In this document: positions 1-7,867 of the stretch, piece after piece
How positions within the stretch are numbered: position 1 is the stretch's first letter
How the letters are laid out: each line of letters begins with the position of its first letter
Assembly (NCBI GenBank): GCA_937894055.1
Contig: CALDHQ010000141.1
Span: 1 to 9,144, forward strand
DNA: 9,144 nt
Reading direction: 5' to 3'
DNA from: an uncultured Polymorphobacter sp.
GTDB taxonomy: Bacteria > Pseudomonadota > Alphaproteobacteria > Sphingomonadales > Sphingomonadaceae
Made by a program: the position numbers and the translations under genes
The notes under the pieces: generated by a model
What the model saw: the letters and a program-made list of their open reading frames with translations, nothing else
The model's database searches: none
What the model was told of the DNA's origin: nothing

Positions 1-106
1 GGCTGAAAAGCGCGGCGGTGAAACGACACGTCCGGGTACGCAAGTGGCGATCGTGAGCCCGGACAGGTTGGACGGGGCATACCACTACCCCGCCGCCTTG
101 ATTGAC
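1..106. other. Left-edge segment, no gene callable
   Basis: This segment lies downstream of the leftward promoter at 107-135. On the minus strand two frames stay open to the window edge, one with an ATG at 80 and one without a convincing start, but neither gives a recognisable protein in about 27 codons. On the plus strand a short frame ends with TGA at 51-53 and could be the tail of an incoming gene, but nothing supports it. A small hairpin (CGGGG at 74-78 against CCCCG at 88-92) sits in what would be the leader of the leftward transcript. It is most likely the leader and perhaps the first codons of a leftward gene. Confidence 0.3.
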
Positions 107-135
107 CTACTAACCGATTCGGTTCGTAATGTCAA
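107..135 (-). promoter_or_regulatory. Leftward promoter with TetR-type palindromic operator
   Basis: Read on the minus strand there is a perfect -35 box TTGACA (135-130), a 17-bp spacer and a weaker -10 box TAGTAG (112-107). The spacer and -10 box are covered by a 21-bp palindrome at 108-128, TAC-n-AACCGA-n-TCGGTT-n-GTA. It is symmetric about position 118 with a single mismatched pair. A palindrome sitting across the polymerase site is the usual arrangement for TetR/AcrR-family repressors, which often control efflux or catabolic genes. The controlled gene and the regulator both lie outside the window. The transglutaminase gene ends 10 bases before this element, so the promoter starts a new leftward unit. 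The palindrome is seen directly; the regulator family is inferred. Confidence 0.6.
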
Positions 136-145
136 GCGAAATCAC

Positions 146-943
146 TCAGGCGGCGACGGCAGCTTCCGCCAGCGCGACGTCGACGCTTTGCCAGATCAGT
201 TCCGCGCCGATGTTGGTCGTCAGAAACGCGATGTCGGCGGCGTCGCGACCCGAAGCGATGCGCACCAGGCCGTTGATCGGCGCCAGCCGTGTCGGGTCGA
301 CCAGCCACCAGCTGCCAGCGACGAACACTTCGATGACCGCGTGGAAATCCTGCGGTACCAGCCCCGCGGCGTAGGCGGCGACGGCGCGGGCCGGGATGTT
401 GGCGGCGCGGCACAGCGTGATCGCCAGATGCGCGAAGTCGCGGCAGACGCCGGCGCGGTCGACAAAGGTCTCCTCCGCCGTGGTCTCGTGCGTGCTGACG
501 CCGAACTGATAGTCGATGTTACGGTGGATCCAGTCGAGGATTGCCGCGACGCGGGCACCGCCGGCGAGCGGCGGCGGGAAGGCGCGCGCGACGAAGCGGC
601 CGAACTTGTCCGACGGGCAGTAGCGGCTGGGCAGCAGGTAGCGCAGCGCATCGGCGGGCAGGTCGGACCAGCGCGTTTGCGGGGCGTCGGCGGGGATGGC
701 GATGCGCGGGACGATGTCGACAATCGCGGCATAGTCGATGCGCAGTTCGTGCGCGGTTTCGCCGCGCAGCGTACGCGATCCGTCGGTGGGGTCGGTGGTT
801 TCGATCAGGCGAGTCGCGGGGTTTAGCGTCAGTTGTTCGCTGACCAGCGTCTGGCCGGCGGCATGCGCGACCTGGAACTTGGCAATGATTTCGGTGGGTT
901 CGTGGAAGCGGTAGGCGAGGGTGGTCAGGACGCGGACGCGCAT
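146..943 (-). CDS. Transglutaminase-like cysteine peptidase family protein
   Basis: A protein of 265 aa. Residues 1 to about 80 resemble the bacterial transglutaminase N-terminal beta domain (start MRVRVLTTLAYRF). The rest is the papain-fold transglutaminase core. A complete catalytic triad is visible: Cys167 in RAGVCRDFAH, His201 in FHAVIEVF, and Asp216 in WWLVDPTR. No signal peptide or membrane segment is seen, so it is probably cytoplasmic. Bacterial members of this family usually act as peptidases or amidases; the substrate is unknown. The reading frame stays open upstream to 1315, but that extension is arginine- and proline-rich low-complexity sequence overlapping the glnA terminator region, so I chose the ATG at 943 where family similarity begins. 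Its ribosome-binding site is weak. It lies 349 bases downstream of glnA, separated by hairpins, and is probably a separate transcript. Confidence 0.85.
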   Translation of the reverse strand: MRVRVLTTLAYRFHEPTEIIAKFQVAHAAGQTLVSEQLTLNPATRLIETTDPTDGSRTLRGETAHELRIDYAAIVDIVPRIAIPADAPQTRWSDLPADALRYLLPSRYCPSDKFGRFVARAFPPPLAGGARVAAILDWIHRNIDYQFGVSTHETTAEETFVDRAGVCRDFAHLAITLCRAANIPARAVAAYAAGLVPQDFHAVIEVFVAGSWWLVDPTRLAPINGLVRIASGRDAADIAFLTTNIGAELIWQSVDVALAEAAVAA

Positions 944-1075
944 GGGGGCGGGGGCCTTGGAACGGGTTTGGGGACAGCGGCAGCGGATGGTGCGCCGGTT
1001 CGCGTTCCATTTTGATGACGGTGTTGGGATGGAGTCGCGCCTAGCGGGTTTGGGGGCGTGGCGCAACCGTACGGC

Positions 1076-1111
1076 AAAGCCGCACGGACCTGGGTGGGTT
1101 CGTGCGGCTTT
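1076..1111 (-). terminator. 11-bp stem hairpin, probable bidirectional terminator
   Basis: The perfect arms AAAGCCGCACG (1076-1086) and CGTGCGGCTTT (1101-1111) enclose a 14-base loop. The A/T ends give a short T run after the stem in either direction, so it can act as a factor-independent terminator on both strands. It lies between glnA and the transglutaminase gene, both leftward, about 180 bases past the glnA stop codon. It could end glnA read-through, or act within the leader of the downstream gene. The T run is short (three), so termination strength is uncertain. Confidence 0.5.
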
Positions 1112-1241
1112 GGGAGATTTTAGGGGAGGGTAGGAAGGAAGTAAGGGGCCGGCAAAGCCGTCAGCCTGCCCTCGCGAAGGCGGGGGGACGGGTTCGGCGG
1201 GGGAGGCCCGCCGCCCCGCCGGCCGGGCGCCACGCGAGTCC

Positions 1242-1285
1242 GTGGCGATGGCCGCGATTGCAAGGGCAATCCCGGCCATCGCCAC
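1242..1285 (-). terminator. Long hairpin just after glnA, probable transcript end or 3' stabiliser
   Basis: The outer arms GTGGCGATGGCCG (1242-1254) and CGGCCATCGCCAC (1273-1285) pair perfectly over 13 bp. After one C-C mismatch, the inner arms GATTGC (1256-1261) and GCAATC (1266-1271) add six pairs around a four-base loop. The hairpin begins 7 bases after the glnA stop codon. No T tract follows on the minus strand, so it is not a textbook intrinsic terminator. It may instead protect the glnA mRNA 3' end or assist Rho-dependent termination. Confidence 0.6.
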
Positions 1286-1292
1286 TGGCCGC

Positions 1293-2705
<1,413 letters not shown>

Positions 2706-2748
2706 GTCGGGGGAACCTTCTTGCTTGGTTTGACAGGTGGATTGGAAA

Positions 2749-3132
<384 letters not shown>

Positions 3133-3146
3133 CTACCGCTGGATAC

Positions 3147-3161
3147 GCACAATTCGTGCCA
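3147..3161 (-). promoter_or_regulatory. Sigma54-type promoter for glnB-glnA
   Basis: On the minus strand the sequence TGGCACGAATTGTGC matches the -24/-12 consensus TGGCACG-N4-TTGC at every fixed position except one (first T of TTGC is G), and the GG-to-GC spacing is correct. The predicted transcription start is about 12 bases further on, giving a leader of roughly 50 nt before the glnB GTG. Known glnBA operons in alphaproteobacteria such as Azospirillum and Rhizobium use an NtrC/sigma54 promoter. I did not find a canonical NtrC enhancer pair upstream. The core is also a small palindrome (GCAC-N5-GTGC), so a regulator-binding site is an alternative reading. Confidence 0.55.
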
Positions 3162-3187
3162 AATGCGGCTGCCACGGCACCGACGTG

Positions 3188-3251
3188 AAAACGGGCAGGA
3201 CTCGCATCGAATCCTGCCCGATTCGCTCGCAACTGCCCGTTTTTTGGGCAG
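3188..3251 (-). terminator. Tandem hairpins ending the MFS-SDR unit
   Basis: Two hairpins follow the SDR stop codon on the minus strand. The first (3251-3233) has 6-bp arms CTGCCC/GGGCAG with a loop containing six A. The second (3220-3192) has arms CGGGCAGGA/TCCTGCCCG, further pairing inside with one G-U pair and a 3-base loop, and is followed by four T (3191-3188). The second has the structure of an intrinsic terminator. The arms of the two hairpins share the same GGGCAG/CTGCCC core, so alternative pairings between them are possible. The element separates the SDR gene from the glnB promoter. Confidence 0.7.
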
Positions 3252-3262
3252 CAAGCGCGAGG

Positions 3263-4039
3263 TCAAGCCGTGGTCGCGAAGCCGCCGTCGACAGTCACCG
3301 TCGAGCCGCACAGATAGCCGCTGGCGCGGCTGCCGAGGAACAGCGCGACGCCCGCCATGTCATCGGTGTTGCCCTTGCGGCGCATCGGCGTCTGGCTCAT
3401 CGTCAGGTCGACGATTTCGTCGTTGAGCCCGGCGGTCATCTTCGACGGGAAATAGCCCGGTGCAATGGCGTTGACCGCGATGTTCCGCGCCGCGAGGAAC
3501 TTCGCCATCATCCGCGTCATGTGCAGCACGCCGGCCTTCGAGGCGTTGTAGCTATAGGCCTCGTACGGCGACACGTGCATGCCGTCGATCGAGCCGATGT
3601 TGATGACGCGCGCCCAGTCGTCTTCGGTGGCGGCGGCGGCGAGCTGCTTGACCAGCTTCTGCGTCAGGAAGAACACCGACTTGAGGTTGAGGTCCATGAC
3701 CTTGTCCCAGCCGGCTTCGGTGAACTCGTCGAAGCTCTGGCCCCAGCTGGCGCCGGCGTTGTTGAACAATATGTGGACCTTGGGCTCGCGCGCGGCGATT
3801 TCGGCGGCAAAGCGCGCCAGGTCGGCCATGTCGCCCAAATTGGCCGGGATCGAGATGCAGGTGCCGATTTTCGACAGTTCGGCGGCCAGCCCGTCGCAGA
3901 CCGCGGCGTTGCGTGCGCTGATATAGACCTTGGCGCCGTTTTCGACATAGGCGCGGGCGATCATCTCGCCGATGCCGCGCGAGCCGCCGGTGATGACCAC
4001 GACCTTGCCGCGGACCGAGAACAGGTCTTCGATTTTCAT
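3263..4039 (-). CDS. Short-chain dehydrogenase/reductase, RhlG-like
   Basis: A classical SDR of 258 aa that should oxidise or reduce an alcohol/ketone using NAD(P). The motifs are complete: TGGSRGIG (17-24) for the dinucleotide, Arg43 in SARN just after beta-2 (suggesting NADP preference), NNAG (93-96), Asn118, catalytic Ser150, and Tyr164 and Lys168 in YNASK. From memory, the stretches GSRGIG-MIA, NNAG-SWG, ARVINIGS and INVN/AVNAIAPG-FPS-MT resemble Pseudomonas RhlG, a beta-ketoacyl reductase, so a 3-oxoacyl or related ketone substrate is plausible but unproven. The start at 4039 has AAGGAA six bases upstream; the 18-residue extension to 4093 runs into the MFS gene and is not SDR-like. It lies 31 bases downstream of the MFS transporter gene and is probably in one operon with it. 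Confidence 0.9.
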   Translation of the reverse strand: MKIEDLFSVRGKVVVITGGSRGIGEMIARAYVENGAKVYISARNAAVCDGLAAELSKIGTCISIPANLGDMADLARFAAEIAAREPKVHILFNNAGASWGQSFDEFTEAGWDKVMDLNLKSVFFLTQKLVKQLAAAATEDDWARVINIGSIDGMHVSPYEAYSYNASKAGVLHMTRMMAKFLAARNIAVNAIAPGYFPSKMTAGLNDEIVDLTMSQTPMRRKGNTDDMAGVALFLGSRASGYLCGSTVTVDGGFATTA

Positions 4040-4070
4040 GGGAAGTTCCTTCTTGGGGGATTGAAACGGC

Positions 4071-5687
4071 TTAGGCAGGCTCGCCCGCCGCAATCGCGCG
4101 CTCGACGCGCGTCGCTTCGGCGAGCGGCAGCCGGCGATAGACGAAATACATGCACACCATCGTGATCGGCACCACGACCAGCAGCGACAGGATGCCCGTC
4201 GCCAGCGAGCCGGTGACCTTCGACACCGCGCCGGCGAAATACGGCCCGAGGCCCAGCCCGATCAGCGTCGTGCCGATGAAATAGGTCGCGGTCGCGGCGC
4301 CGCGCATGCGCGGCAGCACCAGGTCCTGCGTCGTCGCCGCGGCAATGCCCGGATAGACGCTGGCGAGGATGGTCAGCGGGATGTTGCACAGCAGGAACGT
4401 CGCCAGCGAGTCGGTGGTGAACATCACCAGGAACAGCGGCAGCGGCAGCAGCGTCGCCAGGCTGACGACGATGATGCGGCCGCCGGGGTTGCGGCGCTTG
4501 GCAATGTCCGACAGCCAGCCACCGACGACGACGCCGATGAAGCCGCCCGCCGCGCCCATGCCGCCGAGCGCCAGCGCGACAAAGCCGGTGGTCGCGTAGA
4601 ACGGCACCGGCAGGCCCGACGCCTCCATCGGCGCGACGAAGGTGCGCATCGCATAGGGCACCGCCCAGAAGCCCGCCGCATAGCCGACGAAGCTCATCAG
4701 CCCGAAGCCGACCAGCGCGAACACGAATGTCGGCGTGCCCCAGATCAGCGCGAACGTCGGCTTGTCGCGCTGGCGCAGCGACTGCGACCAGCTCGAAACC
4801 GCATAGCCGCCGAGGCAGATCGCCACCCACTGCGGCACATCGCCGGTCACCGCAATCATCACCGCGGCAAGCGCGCTGAAACCACCGGCGATGGCGATAT
4901 TGCTCAGCAGCACGCGCGGCCCGAACTGCGCGACATGAAAGAACGTCAGCGGCGGCAGCACGCTCGACAGGTCATGGTAGAAACGCTTCCAGATGTCCGG
5001 CGTCGGCAGCGGCGGCGGCAGGCCGTCGGCGCGGCCGCGGATCGGCTCCTTGAGCGTTGCCACCCACAATGACAGCAGCAACCCGGGGATGCCGACCGCG
5101 AGGAACGCCGCCTGCCAGCCGACCAGCCCCATCGGGCCCCCGCCGGGGTACATGCCGTTCCACGTCTTGACGACCAGCGCGCCGATCAGCAGCGAAACAC
5201 CGGCGCCGATGTACAGCCCCGACGAATAGACCGCGAGCGCGGTGGCGCGGCGTTCCTTGGGAAACCAGTCCGACAGCATCGAGAACGCCGACGGCGACGC
5301 GGTCGCTTCACCGATGCCGACGCCGACACGCGCCGCGCTGAGTTGCACGAAATTGGTCGAAAACCCCGACAGCGCCGTCATCGTCGACCACACCGCCAGC
5401 CCGATGCTGAGCAGCCGCGTCCGCACCCAGTTGTCCGCCAGCCGGCCGAGCGGGATGCCGAACAGCGAATAAAACACCGCAAACGCCGTGCCGTACAGGA
5501 ACCCGATTTCGGCGTCGGACAGCTTGAGGTCGCGCTTGATGTCCTCGGCCAGGATCGACAGGATCGACCGGTCGATGAAGTTGACCATGTAAACCAGCAC
5601 CAGCACGAACAGCACATAGCGGGCGTAAGTGCCGCCAACAGGAGGCATGTTGGATTCGGCCGGTGGTGCGGTCGTGCTGGCGTCCAT
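4071..5687 (-). CDS. MFS transporter, spinster-like family
   Basis: An inner-membrane secondary transporter of 538 aa. The first membrane segment (about 22-40, ending VNFIDRSILSIL) is followed by the MFS motif A region GRLADNWVRTR (81-91) and RVGVGIGEA (120-128), a hallmark of spinster-type MFS proteins. WFPKERRATALAVYSSGLYIGAG comes next. Many further hydrophobic segments fit a 12-helix fold, although I did not count helices exactly. Bacterial members often sit in catabolic clusters and move hydrophobic or carboxylated compounds; the substrate here is unknown. The start is ATG at 5687 (MDASTTAPPAESN) with GGGGA upstream. The frame is open 40 codons further, but that extension is not MFS-like and its first part comes from the inverted repeat at 5775-5898. 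The SDR gene downstream probably acts on the same compound. Confidence 0.93.
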   Translation of the reverse strand: MDASTTAPPAESNMPPVGGTYARYVLFVLVLVYMVNFIDRSILSILAEDIKRDLKLSDAEIGFLYGTAFAVFYSLFGIPLGRLADNWVRTRLLSIGLAVWSTMTALSGFSTNFVQLSAARVGVGIGEATASPSAFSMLSDWFPKERRATALAVYSSGLYIGAGVSLLIGALVVKTWNGMYPGGGPMGLVGWQAAFLAVGIPGLLLSLWVATLKEPIRGRADGLPPPLPTPDIWKRFYHDLSSVLPPLTFFHVAQFGPRVLLSNIAIAGGFSALAAVMIAVTGDVPQWVAICLGGYAVSSWSQSLRQRDKPTFALIWGTPTFVFALVGFGLMSFVGYAAGFWAVPYAMRTFVAPMEASGLPVPFYATTGFVALALGGMGAAGGFIGVVVGGWLSDIAKRRNPGGRIIVVSLATLLPLPLFLVMFTTDSLATFLLCNIPLTILASVYPGIAAATTQDLVLPRMRGAATATYFIGTTLIGLGLGPYFAGAVSKVTGSLATGILSLLVVVPITMVCMYFVYRRLPLAEATRVERAIAAGEPA

Positions 5688-5774
5688 GATGTTCCCCGAG
5701 GTTGGCGCTTTGTTGCGTCTTGCTCGCATCGCTAGCAGGGTCGAAGGGCTTCGGGAAGCGGGCAAGCGTGAAGA

Positions 5775-5898
5775 GCCTCCGGCGGGCAGGCCTTGGGCCT
5801 GCACCATAGGTTTGGGCCGGTGCCATCATAACCGACGTTGGTCATTGCGACGCGCCGCCAAACTATTGGTGCAGGCCAAAGGCCTGCCCGCCGGAGGC
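5775..5898. repeat. REPIN-like inverted repeat pair (MITE-like element)
   Basis: Two 41-bp arms lie in opposite orientation: 5775-5815 and 5858-5898. After reverse complementing, they match except for one substitution and two single-base gaps. The shared unit begins GCCTCCGGCGGGCAGGCC and contains its own small hairpin (GCAGGCC against GGCCTGC), then CTGCACCA and TTTGG. A 42-base unique core separates the arms. A palindromic head in an inverted pair within about 124 bp is the architecture of REPINs, which are mobilised by RAYT transposases encoded elsewhere. It starts 14 bases after the thpR stop codon and ends 87 bases before the MFS start, in a leftward transcript where it would form a strong RNA stem. 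Confidence 0.75.
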
Positions 5899-5911
5899 CC
5901 TTAATCCTCGT

Positions 5912-6438
5912 TCAAAGCCGATATCGTTCAACGATCTCGTAATTCGAGCCGCCGCCGCCCAGCGTCGATTCATACAGCGCAAAGCCGGCCACCTCGAACG
6001 TCGTCGCCCGCAGCACGCGGGTCAGAAAACCGTCGATGGCACCGGCGTTGCGGTTCAGTCGCGCCAGCGTGATGTGCGGCAGGAAGGCGCGCGTTTCGGG
6101 GGCGATGCCGACGCGTGCCAGTGCCTGTTCGATGCGCTGGTTGAGTGCCTTGATGGCGTCTTGCGGGGTGACGCCGATCCACAGATTGTCGGTGATGCCG
6201 CGCGTGTCGAAGCTGCCGGGGCGCCGAGGGCCAGGGTGAACGGTGCGCCATGGACGCGGCCCAGTGCGGCGGCGATGTCCTGCGCGGTGTGGCGATCGAC
6301 TTCGCCGATGAAGCGCAAGGTCAGGTGGAGCTGGTCGTCGGTCTGCCAGCGCGCGCCGGCGACACCACCCATGGCGGCGAGCAGCACGTCGCGCACCGCC
6401 ACCGGCAGTTCGAGCGCGACGAACAGGCGGTGCATCAT
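5912..6438 (-). pseudogene. thpR: RNA 2',3'-cyclic phosphodiesterase with one-base frameshift
   Basis: ThpR/LigT is a 2H phosphoesterase that opens 2',3'-cyclic phosphates on RNA. The N-terminal frame (from ATG 6438, MMHRLFVALELP) carries the first motif HLTL at residues 38-41 and stays recognisable to FTLALGAP. The C-terminal frame resumes as GSFDTRGITDNLWIGVTP, has the second motif HITL (about residue 122) and ends LYESTLGGGGSNYEIVERYRL with TGA at 5914-5912. The frames join at the C/G run 6216-6221, where one base is missing. Restoring it gives 175 aa, the usual family length. Everything else is intact, so this is either a recent inactivation or a sequencing error in a homopolymer. It starts 13 bases after the tesA stop, in the same operon. 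Confidence 0.88.
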
Positions 6439-6451
6439 TTCGGCACGCCCA

Positions 6452-7081
6452 TTATTTCGGCCCTAGCGCCGCCTCGACCGTCGGCAGGATGCGCTTGACG
6501 ATCACCGCGACGCCCGCGGCATTGGGGTGCATGCCGTCGGCGAGTTGCAGCTTGGGCGTCGCCGCCACACCGTCGAGGAAGAACGGATACAGCCGCACCT
6601 TGTGCTTGACGGCGAGTGCCCCGTACATCGCATCGAACTGCTTGACGTAGGTCGCCCCCAGATTGGGCGACGCGCGCATCCCCGCCAGAATGACCGGAAT
6701 CTTGCGCTTGCCGAGCTCGGTCAGCATCGCATCGAGGTTGGCCTTGGCAATCGCCGGATCCTGGCCGCGCAGCATGTCATTGGCGCCGAGCTCGAGGATG
6801 ACGAGGTCGGGCTTGGTCTTGAGCCCCGCCAGCACCCAGTTCAGCCGCGCGCGCCCTGCCGTCGAGGTATCGCCCGACACGCCGGCGTTCTTGACGGTGA
6901 CGTCGCGCCCGGCCTTGACCAGCGCCACCTGCAGCTGCGCCGGGAAGCTTTCGGCGGGCTTGAGCTGATACCCCGCGCTCAGGCTATCACCGAACGCCAG
7001 CACCAGTTTCGGCGCCGCGTGCGCTGCCTGCGACACCAAAACCACCAACAGCAGCAGTGCCAACTGGTAAAGCGGACGCAT
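6452..7081 (-). CDS. tesA: SGNH/GDSL arylesterase, TesA-type
   Basis: A secreted hydrolase (209 aa from ATG 7081) of the TesA / lysophospholipase L1 family, acting on esters, thioesters or lysophospholipids in the periplasm. The signal peptide is clear: MRPLYQ, a leucine/valine-rich core, then AHA as the likely cleavage site after residue 22. The catalytic blocks are complete: GDSLS with Ser33, SGDTS with Gly70, GAND with Asn101, and DGMH with Asp182 and His185. A GTG at 7111 would add ten residues (MTRWLQSYGR) and has GGAGG 12 bases upstream, so the start is not settled; the shorter form gives the more typical signal peptide. It is divergent from the ABC ATPase gene, as in the conserved tesA-ybbA arrangement known from E. 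coli. thpR follows 13 bases downstream. Confidence 0.92.
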   Translation of the reverse strand: MRPLYQLALLLLVVLVSQAAHAAPKLVLAFGDSLSAGYQLKPAESFPAQLQVALVKAGRDVTVKNAGVSGDTSTAGRARLNWVLAGLKTKPDLVILELGANDMLRGQDPAIAKANLDAMLTELGKRKIPVILAGMRASPNLGATYVKQFDAMYGALAVKHKVRLYPFFLDGVAATPKLQLADGMHPNAAGVAVIVKRILPTVEAALGPK

Positions 7082-7128
7082 ACGCCCATATGATTGCAGC
7101 CACCGCGTCACTTTGTTCCGGAACCTCC

Positions 7129-7857
7129 ATGCACAATCCCGTCGATACTATCGTCATTGATGCCGCCAATGTCACGCTGCGACTGGGGCGCGGCGAGGCG
7201 GCGGTCGATATCCTGCGCGGCGTCGACCTGCGCGTCCGCAGTGGTGAAAGTGTCGCCATTCTCGGTCCTTCGGGATCGGGCAAATCGTCGCTGATGGCGA
7301 TATTGTCGGGGCTTGAACGCGCCACATCGGGACAGGTTCAAGTCGCCGGCAATGATTTCACCAAACTCGACGAAGACGGGCTGGCGCGCGCGCGGCGCGG
7401 CCGCATCGGCATCGTGCTGCAGGCGTTCCACCTGATCCCGACGATGACCGCGCTCGAAAATGTCGCGGTGCCGCTCGAACTCGCCGGCCACGCCGACCCG
7501 TTCACCCGCGCCCGTGCCGAACTCGAAGCCGTCGGCCTCGGCCACCGCCTGAGCCACTACCCCGCGCAGCTTTCGGGCGGCGAGCAACAGCGCGTCGCCA
7601 TCGCGCGCGCCATCGCGAAGCGGCCGGCGGTGCTGATGTGCGACGAGCCCACGGGCGCGCTCGACGTGCGCACGGGCATGGCGGTGCTTGAGGCGATCGA
7701 GCGAATCAATCGTGAGCTCGGCACCCTTACGCTCATCATCACGCACAATTCGGTGATGGCCGAAATGGCCGACCGTGTGCTCACGCTTTCGGACGGTCAC
7801 ATCACCGGTGAGAAACGAAATGCCGCCCGCGCGCCGGCAAGCAGTCTCGCTTGGTGA
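7129..7857 (+). CDS. ABC transporter ATP-binding protein, YbbA-like N-terminal part, apparent mosaic
   Basis: A LolD/MacB-class ABC ATPase of 242 aa that powers an FtsX-type permease at the inner membrane. All motifs are intact: Walker A GPSGSGKS (46-53), Q-loop Gln98, signature LSGGEQ (148-153), Walker B VLMCDE (168-173) and H-loop His206. Residues 1 to about 145 ([50 protein letters not shown]) look like alphaproteobacterial YbbA, fitting the divergent tesA. From about 160 on, [43 protein letters not shown] and the RNAARAP...LAW tail look like the ATPase of HlyD-linked ABC systems instead of YbbA's usual ADEPTGNLD type. The start is ATG 7129 with GGAA five bases upstream; the 24-residue extension overlaps tesA and is rejected. 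Confidence 0.93.
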   Translation: MHNPVDTIVIDAANVTLRLGRGEAAVDILRGVDLRVRSGESVAILGPSGSGKSSLMAILSGLERATSGQVQVAGNDFTKLDEDGLARARRGRIGIVLQAFHLIPTMTALENVAVPLELAGHADPFTRARAELEAVGLGHRLSHYPAQLSGGEQQRVAIARAIAKRPAVLMCDEPTGALDVRTGMAVLEAIERINRELGTLTLIITHNSVMAEMADRVLTLSDGHITGEKRNAARAPASSLAW

Positions 7858-7867
7858 AATGAAAACC

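Larger units (their letters stand above)
944..1292. other. Hairpin-rich intergenic region between glnA and transglutaminase gene
   Basis: These 349 bases hold no convincing gene. They contain two strong hairpins (annotated separately), an 11-base motif CGGCAAAGCCG present twice (1072-1082 and 1150-1160), and a GC-rich stretch around 1166-1185 reading CTGCCCTCGCGAAGGCGGG. That stretch resembles the CGCGAAGGCGGG-type palindromic intergenic repeats common in alphaproteobacteria. A 7-bp stem (1228-1234 with 1241-1247) would compete with the large hairpin at 1242-1285. The promoter for the transglutaminase gene should lie here, but I see no clear -35/-10 pair. Confidence 0.5.

Noticed and set aside
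44..826. Long plus-strand open frame opposite the transglutaminase gene
   Set aside because: It is rich in Arg, Gly, Asp and Val as expected for the antisense of a high-GC gene, has no recognisable domain, and covers a clear minus-strand family member.
3192..3251. Possible CRISPR-like or direct-repeat array from the recurring GGGCAG/CTGCCC cores
   Set aside because: The copies are short, inverted and unevenly spaced, which fits terminator hairpins; no CRISPR repeats or cas genes are present in the window.
5688..5807. 40-codon N-terminal extension of the MFS protein
   Set aside because: It starts inside the left arm of the inverted repeat and is not MFS-like; the ATG at 5687 has a better ribosome-binding site and starts just before the first membrane helix.
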